A stretch of DNA of 59,919 bases. Source: Phycisphaerales bacterium. Its GTDB lineage: Bacteria > Planctomycetota > Phycisphaerae > Phycisphaerales > SM1A02. The stretch covers positions 59,788-119,706 of the forward strand of contig JAKVBX010000007.1 of the NCBI GenBank assembly GCA_022446795.1, read 5' to 3'. The notes under the pieces are model-generated. The model did not search any database. It saw only the letters and a list, made by a program, of their open reading frames with translations, and was not told the origin of the DNA. This document shows positions 49,990 to 59,076 of the stretch, in pieces; the stretch's first letter is position 1, and every line of letters begins with the position of its first letter. The position numbers and the translations under genes were made by a program.

Positions 49990-51174
49990 ATGTCCTTGGA
50001 CTTCGACCGGATTGGTGATCGGCTGGGACAACTGGAGATCGAGTTGCCCAGCTGGGGATTCGCCGACACGGGCACTCGATTCGGAAAGTTCCTCCAGGAT
50101 GGATCGGCCATCACGATCGAGGACAAGCTCGACGATATTGCCGAGGTCAATCGGGTGACCGGCGCCTGTCCCATGGTGGCGATTCACGTGCTCTGGGATG
50201 TCGAGGATCCCGGGAAACCCGACAGCCTGGTGGAGGCCGCGGCGGCGCGTGGCCTGCGAATCGGTTCGATCAATCCCAACGTCTTCCAGGACCAGTGCTA
50301 CAAGCTCGGTTCCGTCTCCAACGAAGACCCGGCCATCCGGCGGCGTGCGATCGATCATCTCCTGGATTCGGTCAACCTGGGGAAGGCCACGGGATCCGAC
50401 GTGCTGACCCTCTGGTTTGCTGACGGCACGAACTACCCCGGGCAGGGGAGCATTCGACGAAGAAAGCAGTGGTTCCAGGAGGCGTTGCGCGAGGTGCACG
50501 ATGCCATGCCGGCCACCATGACGATGTTGATCGAATACAAGCCGTTCGAGCCGGCGTTCTATCACACCGATATCGCCGACTGGGGCATGGCCAGTGCCAT
50601 GGCTCGGCATGCCGGCGAGCGTGCACGAGTCCTGGTCGATACGGGGCACCATCTCCCGGGTCAGAACATCGAGCACATCGTGGCCTTCCTCGCGGATGAG
50701 AACATGCTCGGTGGCTTTCACTTCAATGACTCACACTATGCGGATGATGACCTGACGACGGGTTCCATGAATCCCTATGCGACCTTCCGGATCTTCCTGG
50801 AGATCCTCCAGGCCGAGCGGGACCAGGGGCGCCTCCTGCCCATCGCCTGGATGGTCGACCAGTCTCACAATCTCAAGCCCAAGACCGAGGCCATGATCCA
50901 GACGGTCATGACGATCCAGGAACTGTTCGCCAAGGCCATGCTTGTCGACCTTGAGGCACTCGATGAAGCGCGGTCCCGTGGGAACATCATCGACGCAGAG
51001 GAGTGCCTGAAGTCGGCCTACGCCACGGATGTCCGGGAGGCGTTGGGCCAGTGGCGTGCGGGTCGTGGGCTCCCCGCGGACCCGATGGCGGCACATCGAG
51101 AAAGCGGCTACCAGGGCAAGGTGGCCGCGGACCGCATCAAGCGCAAGCCCAGCGCATCCAGCTCATACGCTTGA
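49990..51174 (+). CDS. rhaI: L-rhamnose isomerase (RhaI type)
   Basis: Converts L-rhamnose to L-rhamnulose in the cytoplasm, first step of the pathway. The 394-aa length and sequence pattern match the xylose-isomerase-fold RhaI/Pseudomonas type rather than E. coli RhaA. Metal-site residues: MLIEYKPFEPAFYHTD (Glu), VDTGHH and GGFHFNDSHYADDDLT. The start at 49990 has GGAGAGC upstream and lies after a TACAAT box. It overlaps rhaB by one base (TGATG), so the two are coupled. Confidence 0.93.
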   Translation: MSLDFDRIGDRLGQLEIELPSWGFADTGTRFGKFLQDGSAITIEDKLDDIAEVNRVTGACPMVAIHVLWDVEDPGKPDSLVEAAAARGLRIGSINPNVFQDQCYKLGSVSNEDPAIRRRAIDHLLDSVNLGKATGSDVLTLWFADGTNYPGQGSIRRRKQWFQEALREVHDAMPATMTMLIEYKPFEPAFYHTDIADWGMASAMARHAGERARVLVDTGHHLPGQNIEHIVAFLADENMLGGFHFNDSHYADDDLTTGSMNPYATFRIFLEILQAERDQGRLLPIAWMVDQSHNLKPKTEAMIQTVMTIQELFAKAMLVDLEALDEARSRGNIIDAEECLKSAYATDVREALGQWRAGRGLPADPMAAHRESGYQGKVAADRIKRKPSASSSYA

Positions 51175-52694
51175 TGGATGTCATGACGGATCGTTGCTAC
51201 ATCGCCATTGACCTGGGTGCCTCCTCAGGGCGGGTCATGGAGGTGCGGGTTGGTCCGTCGGGACTCCGGCTCACGCAACGACATCGATTCACGCATCGCG
51301 CGGAGACACAGGAGATCAACGGTCAGCATCGACTGTGCTGGGATCTTGATCGCATCATGCAGGAGTTGGTCATCGGCCTGGGTGCGGTTGACCACCAGGG
51401 TGGCATCGATGCCATCGGCATCGATAGCTGGGGTGTTGATTACGGGCTGATCGACAAGGCGGGCGAACTGGTTGCCCCGGTGACCGCCTATCGCGACCTT
51501 CGGCATCACTCCAGCTACCAGGCGGTTCGAGAACAACTGGGATCCGAGCGGATCTATGAAGCCACCGGTATCCAGTTCCAGCCGTTCAACACGCTCTACC
51601 AGTTGGCGACCGATGCCCGGGATCCCGCCCGTCCGCTGGAGCGGGCGGATCGCATGCTGATGATGCCCGACCTGGTGGCTCATCGACTCTGTGGATCAAC
51701 GTCTGGCGAACGAACAAATGCGAGCACGACCCAGTGCTTCGATTCCCGATCCAACCAGTGGTGTCACGACCTGCTCGAGGCTGTTTCCGTTCCGGCATCA
51801 CTGATGCCGGAGGTCCGGGTCGCCGGTGAGTCGCATCCCCTTGGAATTCTGCATGATTCCATCGCGATGGCCGCAGGTCTGCCTGCCGGTATTCCGGTCA
51901 TGGCGACGGCGACGCATGACACGGCGGCGGCGGTTGTCGCGGCGCCGCTCGATTCGCCCTCGGCGGTGTACATCTCCAGTGGCACCTGGTCGCTGGTCGG
52001 GGTTGAGCAGGACACCATCACGGCGACCAGTGAAGCCATGGCCTTCAACTTCACCAACGAAGCGGGCGCCATGGGCACGACCCGCCTGCTCAAGAACGTG
52101 GCGGGCCTGTGGCTGCTGCAGGAGTGTCGCCGGACATGGGAGTCATCGGGCCAGGAGCAGTCGTGGTCCGACCTGGTCGAGATGGCTGGCGCAGCGGCTC
52201 CGTTTCAATCCATCATCGATCCTGATCATGCCGACTTCGCCTCGCCGGGTGACATGCCGTCCCGTATCCGGGATCGGTGTCGGGTGACCGGTGAACCGAT
52301 CCCGGGCAGCGAGGCCGAGGTGGTTCGCTGCATCCTCGACAGCCTGGCGCTTCGGTATGCGTCCTGCGTCCGGGAGATCGAGCAGTTGACCGGTTCGGCG
52401 TGCACGCGAATCGTCGTGGTCGGTGGCGGCGCCCGGAACCAACTGTTGAATCAGCTCACGGCTGACGTCACCAATCGCCCCTTGGTCGTCGGCTCGACCG
52501 AGGCCACGGCCCTGGGCAATGCGTTGATGCAGCATGCGGCGGTCGAAGGGATCAATCGACTGGCCGATGTGCGGGCCCTGGTGCCCCGGGACGAGCACCT
52601 GGAACCGGAGGATCATGGCCTTGGGTCGTATTCCCGGGAAGAAGTGGTCGCACGCTTCGAGCGTATCGTGGACAATGGTCCTTCCCCTGACTAG
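51174..52694 (+). CDS. rhaB: rhamnulokinase
   Basis: FGGY-family kinase that phosphorylates L-rhamnulose to L-rhamnulose-1-phosphate; about 506 aa. The N-terminal phosphate loop YIAIDLGASSGR, the substrate motif GIDSWGVDYGLID, the ATP-site motif YISSGTWSLVGVE and the C-terminal IVVVGGGARNQLLNQLTADV are as in RhaB. Either of two Met codons (51174 or 51183) may start it; the first is coupled to the rhaI stop. rhaD follows after 10 bp. Confidence 0.95.
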   Translation: MDVMTDRCYIAIDLGASSGRVMEVRVGPSGLRLTQRHRFTHRAETQEINGQHRLCWDLDRIMQELVIGLGAVDHQGGIDAIGIDSWGVDYGLIDKAGELVAPVTAYRDLRHHSSYQAVREQLGSERIYEATGIQFQPFNTLYQLATDARDPARPLERADRMLMMPDLVAHRLCGSTSGERTNASTTQCFDSRSNQWCHDLLEAVSVPASLMPEVRVAGESHPLGILHDSIAMAAGLPAGIPVMATATHDTAAAVVAAPLDSPSAVYISSGTWSLVGVEQDTITATSEAMAFNFTNEAGAMGTTRLLKNVAGLWLLQECRRTWESSGQEQSWSDLVEMAGAAAPFQSIIDPDHADFASPGDMPSRIRDRCRVTGEPIPGSEAEVVRCILDSLALRYASCVREIEQLTGSACTRIVVVGGGARNQLLNQLTADVTNRPLVVGSTEATALGNALMQHAAVEGINRLADVRALVPRDEHLEPEDHGLGSYSREEVVARFERIVDNGPSPD

Positions 52695-52704
52695 TGGAGC
52701 TTCC

Positions 52705-54894
52705 ATGTCGACCAGCTTGTCACCACAACATGTCACCTACGCCTGGAACGAATCCGAGGTAGCGGGCCTGGATGGGCTTGACCGACTCGTCTATCGATCC
52801 AATCGACTGGGTGATGACCAGCGAATCACCAATACCGGTGGCGGCAACACCTCCAGCAAGTTGATGGAACGTGATCCCGTCTCGGGGCGCGAGGTCGAGG
52901 TGCTGTGGGTCAAGGGATCCGGCGGTGACCTGCGGACCTCGGGGCGAGCCAACTTCGCTTCGCTGCGCATGGACGATCTTCGCCAATTGAAGGAGGTCTA
53001 CGCGGCGAGGCCGGCAACCGGAATCAAGACGGAAGCCGAGGATGAGATGGTCGGTCTCTACCGCGAGTGTGTTCATGCCCTGAACCCTCGGGCCTCGTCC
53101 ATCGACACGCCCCTGCACGCCTTCGTTCCAGCCAGGCATGTGGATCACACGCATCCCAACGCGGTCATTGCGATCGCGGCCTGCCAGCGGGGTCGGGACG
53201 TGGCGGCGGAGATCTACGGCAACGAGGTGCCTTGGCTGCCCTGGATGCGGCCTGGCTTCGAGTTGGGGCTCGCGTTGGAACAACTCTGCAAGGCGCACCC
53301 CGATGCCATCGGTGCGGTGATGGGGCAGCATGGGCTGATCAACTGGGCCGATGATGACCGCCTCTGCTACGACCGGTCGATTGACCTGATCGAGCGGGCG
53401 GCCCGGTACCTGGCGGATCATGATCGAGGCGCGGAGACCTTTGGTGGCTCCCGCGTTGCGGCCCTGGACGAAGACGGTCGGCGAGCGGTACTTGTTGAAC
53501 TGCTTCCGTGGCTTCGTGGTCGAGTCAGCGGCCAGCGACGGATGATCGCGACGGTCCAGGATGACGAGGCCCTGCTCCGTTTCGTGGGCAGCGTCGACGC
53601 GCCCCGGCTGGCGGAGATGGGCACCAGCTGCCCGGATCACTTCCTGCGAACCAAGATCCAGCCCCTGCTGGTCGATTGGGATCCGCATGCCGAGGACCTT
53701 GCGACGCTCCAGGAGAAACTGGATTCCGGTCTTGAGCGCTACGTGGCGTCCTACCGCGAGTATTACGACGCCTGTCGCCACGAGGACAGTCCGGCGATGC
53801 GGCCTCCGGAGCCGACGGTCGTCCTGGTCCCGGGCATCGGCATGATCGCGTGGGGGGCCAGCAAGTCGGAGAGCCGGGTCACGGCGGAGTTCTATCGCTG
53901 TGCCGTGGAGGTCATGAGAGGCGCCGAGTCGATCGGCGGCTACATGGCCTTGCCGCGACAAGAGGCGTTCGATATCGAGTACTGGCGTCTCGAGGAAGCC
54001 AAGTTGCAGCGGATGCCACGGCCCAAGCCGTTTGCCGGTCACGTCGTCGTGGTTGCCGGTGCCGGTTCCGGGATCGGCCGCGAGACGGCGACCTCGCTGG
54101 TGACCGAGGATGCAACCGTTGCCTGCCTGGACCTGGAGTTGGATTCGGCTCGGGAGACCGCGACCTTGATCGAGGCCGATCGTGGCCCCGGCATCGGGGT
54201 GGCGGGCCGTGGACTGTCCGCGTGCGGCATGTCCATCGGCATCGGTTGCGACATCACCAGCCGGAAGTCGGTTCAGTCCTCATTGCAGGACGTGATCATG
54301 GCCTACGGCGGTATCGATGAACTGGTCATCACAGCCGGGCTCTTCCCGACACCGGGCGAGGATGGCGTGGTGTCCGATGAGAACTTCGCCAGGACCTTGA
54401 GCGTCAACGTGCAGGGGCCATTCGTTCTTGCCGAGGAGACCGCTCGAGTGATGCAGGTGCAGGACCTGGCCGGCGCGATCGTGCTGACCACCAGTGCCAA
54501 TGCGATCGTGGCCAAGAAGGGATCGATTGCCTACGACGCCTCCAAGGCGGCGGCCAACCACCTGGTCCGGTCACTGGCCGTGACCCTGGCCCCGGGGATC
54601 CGCGTGAACGCGGTGGCACCGGCGACGGTCATCGAGGGCAGCACGATGTTCCCGCGTGAGCGGGTCATTGCGAGCCTTCGCAAGTACGAGATTGACTTCG
54701 ATGAATCGATGTCGGACGAGGCCCTGGTCGATCGACTGGGGCAGTTCTATGCCCAGCGGAACCTGTTGAAGGCGGTGATCTCACCGAGGGATCAGTACGA
54801 AGCCATTCGATGGCTGCTGGGGCCGGAGTCATCGCGGACGACCGGCCAGGTCATCCATGTTGATGGTGGACTGGCGGACGGTTTCCTGCGGTAA
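52705..54894 (+). CDS. rhaD: bifunctional rhamnulose-1-phosphate aldolase / lactaldehyde dehydrogenase
   Basis: A 729-aa fusion (TIGR02632 type, also called RhaEW). Residues 1-440 are a class II aldolase: zinc His in HVDHTH (145-150) and GQHGL (His209), with the NTGGGNTSSK phosphate site near 43-52. Residues 445-729 are a short-chain dehydrogenase: GAGSGIG at 452-458, Tyr610 and Lys614 in YDASK, and the substrate loop after it. The protein would cleave rhamnulose-1-phosphate into DHAP and L-lactaldehyde and oxidise the aldehyde to L-lactate with NAD. GGAG precedes the start. rhaM follows after 15 bp. Confidence 0.96.
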   Translation: MSTSLSPQHVTYAWNESEVAGLDGLDRLVYRSNRLGDDQRITNTGGGNTSSKLMERDPVSGREVEVLWVKGSGGDLRTSGRANFASLRMDDLRQLKEVYAARPATGIKTEAEDEMVGLYRECVHALNPRASSIDTPLHAFVPARHVDHTHPNAVIAIAACQRGRDVAAEIYGNEVPWLPWMRPGFELGLALEQLCKAHPDAIGAVMGQHGLINWADDDRLCYDRSIDLIERAARYLADHDRGAETFGGSRVAALDEDGRRAVLVELLPWLRGRVSGQRRMIATVQDDEALLRFVGSVDAPRLAEMGTSCPDHFLRTKIQPLLVDWDPHAEDLATLQEKLDSGLERYVASYREYYDACRHEDSPAMRPPEPTVVLVPGIGMIAWGASKSESRVTAEFYRCAVEVMRGAESIGGYMALPRQEAFDIEYWRLEEAKLQRMPRPKPFAGHVVVVAGAGSGIGRETATSLVTEDATVACLDLELDSARETATLIEADRGPGIGVAGRGLSACGMSIGIGCDITSRKSVQSSLQDVIMAYGGIDELVITAGLFPTPGEDGVVSDENFARTLSVNVQGPFVLAEETARVMQVQDLAGAIVLTTSANAIVAKKGSIAYDASKAAANHLVRSLAVTLAPGIRVNAVAPATVIEGSTMFPRERVIASLRKYEIDFDESMSDEALVDRLGQFYAQRNLLKAVISPRDQYEAIRWLLGPESSRTTGQVIHVDGGLADGFLR

Positions 54895-54909
54895 AACGAG
54901 GAGCAAGAC

Positions 54910-55245
54910 ATGGCATCAACGAGCATGCAACGGGTCTGTTTCCTCTTGAAAGTCAAGGCGGATCGGCTCGAGGCGTATCGGCGAGCGCACGAGACCGTCT
55001 GGCCCGAGATGCTTGAGGCGCTCAGCCGCCATGGCTGGACGAATTACTCCCTCTTCCTGCGGCCCGACGGCCTGCTCATCGGCTACCTGGAGACGCCCGA
55101 CTGGGAAGCCGCCTTGGCGGGAATGCAGGATGAGGAGATCAACGCGAAATGGCAGGCCCAGATGAAGGACTACTTCGAGGCCCTCGGGGCGGCCAACGCC
55201 GATGAGTCGATGCAGCCGCTGGAAGAGGTCTTCCACCTGGCCTGA
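54910..55245 (+). CDS. rhaM: L-rhamnose mutarotase
   Basis: Interconverts the alpha and beta anomers of L-rhamnose so the isomerase is supplied; 111 aa, family length about 104. The His and Trp pattern CFLLKVKADRLEAYRRAHETVWPEML, GWTNYSLFL and LIGYLETPDW matches RhaM. Strong GAGGAGC upstream of the ATG. Last gene of the rha run; it converges on the repeat protein ending at 55258, with no clear terminator hairpin seen in the 12-bp gap. Confidence 0.96.
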   Translation: MASTSMQRVCFLLKVKADRLEAYRRAHETVWPEMLEALSRHGWTNYSLFLRPDGLLIGYLETPDWEAALAGMQDEEINAKWQAQMKDYFEALGAANADESMQPLEEVFHLA

Positions 55246-55257
55246 TGATGAGAGTCG

Positions 55258-57426
55258 CTAGGGGGCGTCGACCGCGGCGCCGCTGGCCCCGGGTTGGTCG
55301 ATGTGATCACGCCAGCTGTGGCGGGCGCCATCGCCGAGGAACTCCCAGGTGTCGAAGGTCGACAGGTCACTCTCGCGATCGAGATCCCAACTGGACAGGC
55401 CCTCTGGCAACTTGAGATAGCGATCGGTTCCACCGCCGTCGATGAACAGCCCGACGTTGATGGGAAAGTCACGGCGGGTGCCGAAGCGTTCCTGGTAGGG
55501 CTGGCCGAACGAATTGGACCGGGCCACCCAGGTGTCGTTCCCGCTGCGGTCCCAGCACACCCCGAGTCCATTGACGTTGCCGACGCCGAAGGCGGAGTCG
55601 CTGCCGAAGTACCAGTCATCGCCACCACCGTCCTCGAACCAGCCCAGGGCGAAGTCGCGGCCGAACCCGCAGGCCCGGGAGGACTTGCCTCGCCAGATGT
55701 CATCGCCCGCTTCGTCGATCACGATGCCCACGGCGAAGTGGGGAGGACTCGCGATGGAATAGGAGTCCGACGAGTACTCGTCATCGCCGCCGTCATCATG
55801 GAGGAGTCCCAGGGCATACCAGTAGGCGCAACCGATTCCATAGATGCCGCACTGGTAGCGGTCGTTGCCCTCGCCGCCATCGACCAGCATGCCGACGCCG
55901 CCAGCCCAGGAGTGACCATCATCCATGTCGGCTCGGCGGCCGTAGCCGAACCCCTGGGTCATGTTCAACTGGGTGCCGTAGGAGTCGAACCACGAGTACT
56001 TGATGTGATCGACATCGGCGAGGTACTCGTCATCGCCCTGCAGGTTCACCAGCACGCCGCTTCCGCGTGTTCCCCCGTAACCCATGCCCTTGTGCAGCAG
56101 GCGATAGCGATCCTGTCCACCCAGGTCGGCGCTGGTCCCGGTACCGAAGATGCCGCAGCCCATGGCGCCGGTGTCGCCCTCGTACTGATCATTGCCGGCC
56201 TGGTCCAGGTGCGCTGCATGTCCCAGCAGGCCGCAGCCCAGTCCACCGATGGGCACGGTGTAGCGATCGTCGCCGGCGGCATCGACCAGGTAGGCATATC
56301 CCATGACACCGGCGGCGAACGCGGGTTGATGATCCTCGGGAGTTTCCTGGCGGAATCCGTCTTCGCCACCAGCGGGCCCATGGAACAGTCGTTCCTTCCA
56401 CGCAGCGGTGCCCGGGGTTTCGTAGGTGTCTTGTCCCGCGAGATCGATCAGTATCGAAATGCCCTGGTTGATGGGTTGCCCAGTGGCGGCGCCGCCGGAA
56501 TGGTGGTCATCGCCGGAGACATCAAGGCGGAGCAGGCAATGATCGTCGGGATGGTGATCATCACGTCCGCCGCAGAGATGCACCGATCCCAGGCGGGTCG
56601 GGAAGGTCACGTCGAACGGAGTGGTGGGGAGGTCCGCCTCGGTGAGGCTGGTCATGGCGGCATCGGTTGCCAGGGCGATGAGATTGCTGCCGCGAGCCAG
56701 GAGGTGGAAGTCAATGGCATCCAGCATGCGCTCGGTATCGAGCATTCGCCTGACCTCCGCGAACTTGGCGTCACCCGCGAGGTTGGCGTCATCATCGTCG
56801 GCGGCACGCCAGAAGAGCTCTTCATAGACCCGTTCCCGGATCGCTGCCAGGTCGAAGCCTTCCCGTTCCAGTGGATCAAGCAGCGCCAGTTTCCGGTAGG
56901 CCTCGGCATCGGCGACGACCCTCAGGATCACGGCGACCGCGGAGGCGACCGGTGCGGGCACGTTGTCGTAGCCGGGGGTCGACCTGATCTCGTCGACCGT
57001 CACGTCACCCAGGTTGGCCAGGGCACGGGCCAAGGCGAGATCACCATCCGCCTCGACCTGCGCGGAGGCCTCGGTCAGGAAGGAGGCGTAGTAGTTGTTC
57101 CGAACCCGGATGCCCGTGTTCGCCTGCGACAGATAGAGCAGGTCATGAAGACTGGGCGCCGCGGCCCGGGCCGCACCGGCATGTTCCCGCCCATACGGGC
57201 TGGCCTTCCAGGGGTCATTGAAGAACAGCGTGAACAGCGGCACGCGCCACTTGTCTCCGCCCCAGACGGCGACGACATCCTCGTCAAAGCGGAAGTCATC
57301 CCAGTCAACCTCGGCCAGGTCGAGCCCGGCCTGGAACGTCGCCACCTGGTCGCCGGCATGAGCGGCGAAGGCATCCGGTGGGCCCGCGAGCATGATCATG
57401 GCGAGCGTGGTGGCCGGGGTCATCAT
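55258..57426 (-). CDS. secreted repeat protein with DxGGxDxY motifs
   Basis: A 722-aa exported protein of unknown function (signal peptide MMTPATTLAMIMLAGPPDAFA). Residues 25-330 are helical and mostly Ala/Asp/Leu. From about 345 on there are eleven repeats of a D-x-x-G-x-D-x-Y/W unit: IDLAGQDTY, VDAAGDDRY, LDQAGNDQY, ADLGGQDRY, VNLQGDDEY, VDGGEGNDRY, HDDGGDDEY, IDEAGDDIW, EDGGGDDWY, WDRSGNDTW and IDGGGTDRY. They are spaced by about 30-50 residues with Gly-rich turns. The acidic spacing suggests calcium binding and a beta-solenoid. The start at 57426 has GAGGAG upstream. Context near rha and GH43 genes suggests surface carbohydrate contact, but this is only inference. Confidence 0.75.
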   Translation of the reverse strand: MMTPATTLAMIMLAGPPDAFAAHAGDQVATFQAGLDLAEVDWDDFRFDEDVVAVWGGDKWRVPLFTLFFNDPWKASPYGREHAGAARAAAPSLHDLLYLSQANTGIRVRNNYYASFLTEASAQVEADGDLALARALANLGDVTVDEIRSTPGYDNVPAPVASAVAVILRVVADAEAYRKLALLDPLEREGFDLAAIRERVYEELFWRAADDDDANLAGDAKFAEVRRMLDTERMLDAIDFHLLARGSNLIALATDAAMTSLTEADLPTTPFDVTFPTRLGSVHLCGGRDDHHPDDHCLLRLDVSGDDHHSGGAATGQPINQGISILIDLAGQDTYETPGTAAWKERLFHGPAGGEDGFRQETPEDHQPAFAAGVMGYAYLVDAAGDDRYTVPIGGLGCGLLGHAAHLDQAGNDQYEGDTGAMGCGIFGTGTSADLGGQDRYRLLHKGMGYGGTRGSGVLVNLQGDDEYLADVDHIKYSWFDSYGTQLNMTQGFGYGRRADMDDGHSWAGGVGMLVDGGEGNDRYQCGIYGIGCAYWYALGLLHDDGGDDEYSSDSYSIASPPHFAVGIVIDEAGDDIWRGKSSRACGFGRDFALGWFEDGGGDDWYFGSDSAFGVGNVNGLGVCWDRSGNDTWVARSNSFGQPYQERFGTRRDFPINVGLFIDGGGTDRYLKLPEGLSSWDLDRESDLSTFDTWEFLGDGARHSWRDHIDQPGASGAAVDAP

Positions 57427-57518
57427 GGCGGTGGTTCTCCTCTGGACGGGTAGCCTACGGCCAAAGCACGGGGAAGGCGTTTCGTCATCTACCATGGCCG
57501 GCCAGGAAGCCACCAGAC

Positions 57519-59075
57519 GTGAACATCGAGAATCCCATCCTGCCCGGGTTCAACCCCGACCCCTCCATCATCCGGGTTGGCTTGGACTACTACCTGGCGA
57601 CCTCCACCTTCCAGTGGTGGCCGGGAGTTCGGCTGTACCACTCCAGCAACCTGGCGGATTGGCGATTGCTTGGTCACGCGCTGACCCGCACATCACAACT
57701 GGACATGCGAGCCAACCCTTCATCAGGTGGCGTGTGGGCCCCGGCCCTGGGCTGGCATGACGGTGTCTTCTACCTGGTCTACACCGATGTCAAGAACCAG
57801 GAGTCGGGCTTCGTCGATGCGCACAACTACCTCGTGACGACGACGGACATCGAGGCGCCCGGCCAGTGGTCGGAACGGATTCCACTCAACAGCGGTGGGT
57901 TCGATCCGTCCCTGTTCCATGACGACGACGGCCGCAAGTGGCTGGTGAACATGACCTGGAATCACCGTTCCGACAACAAGAGCGGCGGCATCGTGCTGCA
58001 GGAATACGATTCCGACGCCGGCGTGCTCATCGGCTCGCCCCGGTTGATCTTCGCTGGGACGCGGCTGGGCGGCACCGAGGCGCCCCATCTCTACCGCCAT
58101 GGCGAGTGGTACATCCTGCTGGTGGCGGAGGGCGGCACGGGGTACGGGCATGCCGTGACGATGGCCCGGAGCCGTTCGATCGAGGGGCCGTACGAGGTCA
58201 GCCCGCGAAACCCGATCCTGACGTCGCGTGATGAGCCTACGTTGCCATTGCAGAAAGCCGGTCACGCGTCACTGGTGGACACGCCGGATGGTCGCCACTA
58301 CCTCGCCTATCTCTGTGGACGCCCATTGCCGGGTACCCGTTCATGCACGCTGGGCCGCGAGACGGCGTTGGTCGAGTGTCGCTGGACCGATGACGGTTGG
58401 CTCGAACTCGTTTCGGGCTCACATCATCCGGCCGTGACCGTCGAGATCCCGGAGGCGCCGCGGGAACCCGTGGATCAGCAGGCTCGTGTCACGTTCGATG
58501 GTCCGGCGCTGCCACAGGTGTTCAACACGCTCCGAGAGCCGCATCATGACACGTGGTGTTCAACCTCCGAGCGACCAGGCTGGCTGCGATTGCGGGGCCG
58601 GGAATCGCCGGGTTCCCGCTTTGACGTCAGCCTGGTGGCCAGGCGACTGGAGTCGCACGAAGCCACCTGCCGAACGTGCATGGACTTCCAGCCTGCTGGT
58701 GATCAGCAGTTCGCCGGCCTGGTGTGCTGGTATGACGAACGCAACTTCGCACTCCTGGGAGTGAGTTCAGTGGACGGTGCCGGCCGCTACCTGGCACTCC
58801 GGCATGCCAGTGGGGGCCGGTATCGGGAAGGCACGCCCGTGCCATTGGGTGATTCCGGCGTGGTCCATCTCGAGGCCCGGTTCCATGGTGTTCACCTGTC
58901 GTTTGCCTGGTCCGAAGACGGCGAGCAGTGGCACGATCTTCCGGATCGGCTCGATGCCGGTTTCCTGTCGGATGAGTCATGCGACGGCTTCACCGGGACC
59001 TTTGTCGGCATGAGCGTTCATGACCTGGCCGGGAACCAGGGGCACGCGGACTTCAATTGGTTCGAGATGTCGTGA
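57519..59075 (+). CDS. glycoside hydrolase family 43 enzyme
   Basis: A 518-aa GH43 enzyme, probably a beta-xylosidase or alpha-L-arabinofuranosidase. The five-bladed propeller begins NPILPGFNPDPSI with the catalytic base Asp14; Asp129 is in GGFDPSLFHDDDG and the acid Glu187 in LGGTEAPHLYRHG. A C-terminal beta-sandwich domain (about 330-518, FDVSLVARRLESHEATCRT onward) is typical of the XynB3-like subgroup. There is no signal peptide, so it acts on imported oligosaccharides. GTG start, with AGGAAG some 12 bases upstream. It fits removal of xylose from a rhamnose-containing polysaccharide. Confidence 0.9.
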   Translation: MNIENPILPGFNPDPSIIRVGLDYYLATSTFQWWPGVRLYHSSNLADWRLLGHALTRTSQLDMRANPSSGGVWAPALGWHDGVFYLVYTDVKNQESGFVDAHNYLVTTTDIEAPGQWSERIPLNSGGFDPSLFHDDDGRKWLVNMTWNHRSDNKSGGIVLQEYDSDAGVLIGSPRLIFAGTRLGGTEAPHLYRHGEWYILLVAEGGTGYGHAVTMARSRSIEGPYEVSPRNPILTSRDEPTLPLQKAGHASLVDTPDGRHYLAYLCGRPLPGTRSCTLGRETALVECRWTDDGWLELVSGSHHPAVTVEIPEAPREPVDQQARVTFDGPALPQVFNTLREPHHDTWCSTSERPGWLRLRGRESPGSRFDVSLVARRLESHEATCRTCMDFQPAGDQQFAGLVCWYDERNFALLGVSSVDGAGRYLALRHASGGRYREGTPVPLGDSGVVHLEARFHGVHLSFAWSEDGEQWHDLPDRLDAGFLSDESCDGFTGTFVGMSVHDLAGNQGHADFNWFEMS

Positions 59076-59076
59076 T

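Noticed and set aside
55294-57453. 719-aa plus-strand open frame
   Set aside because: Antisense image of the DxxGxDxY repeat protein, which has a signal peptide and regular repeats on the minus strand.
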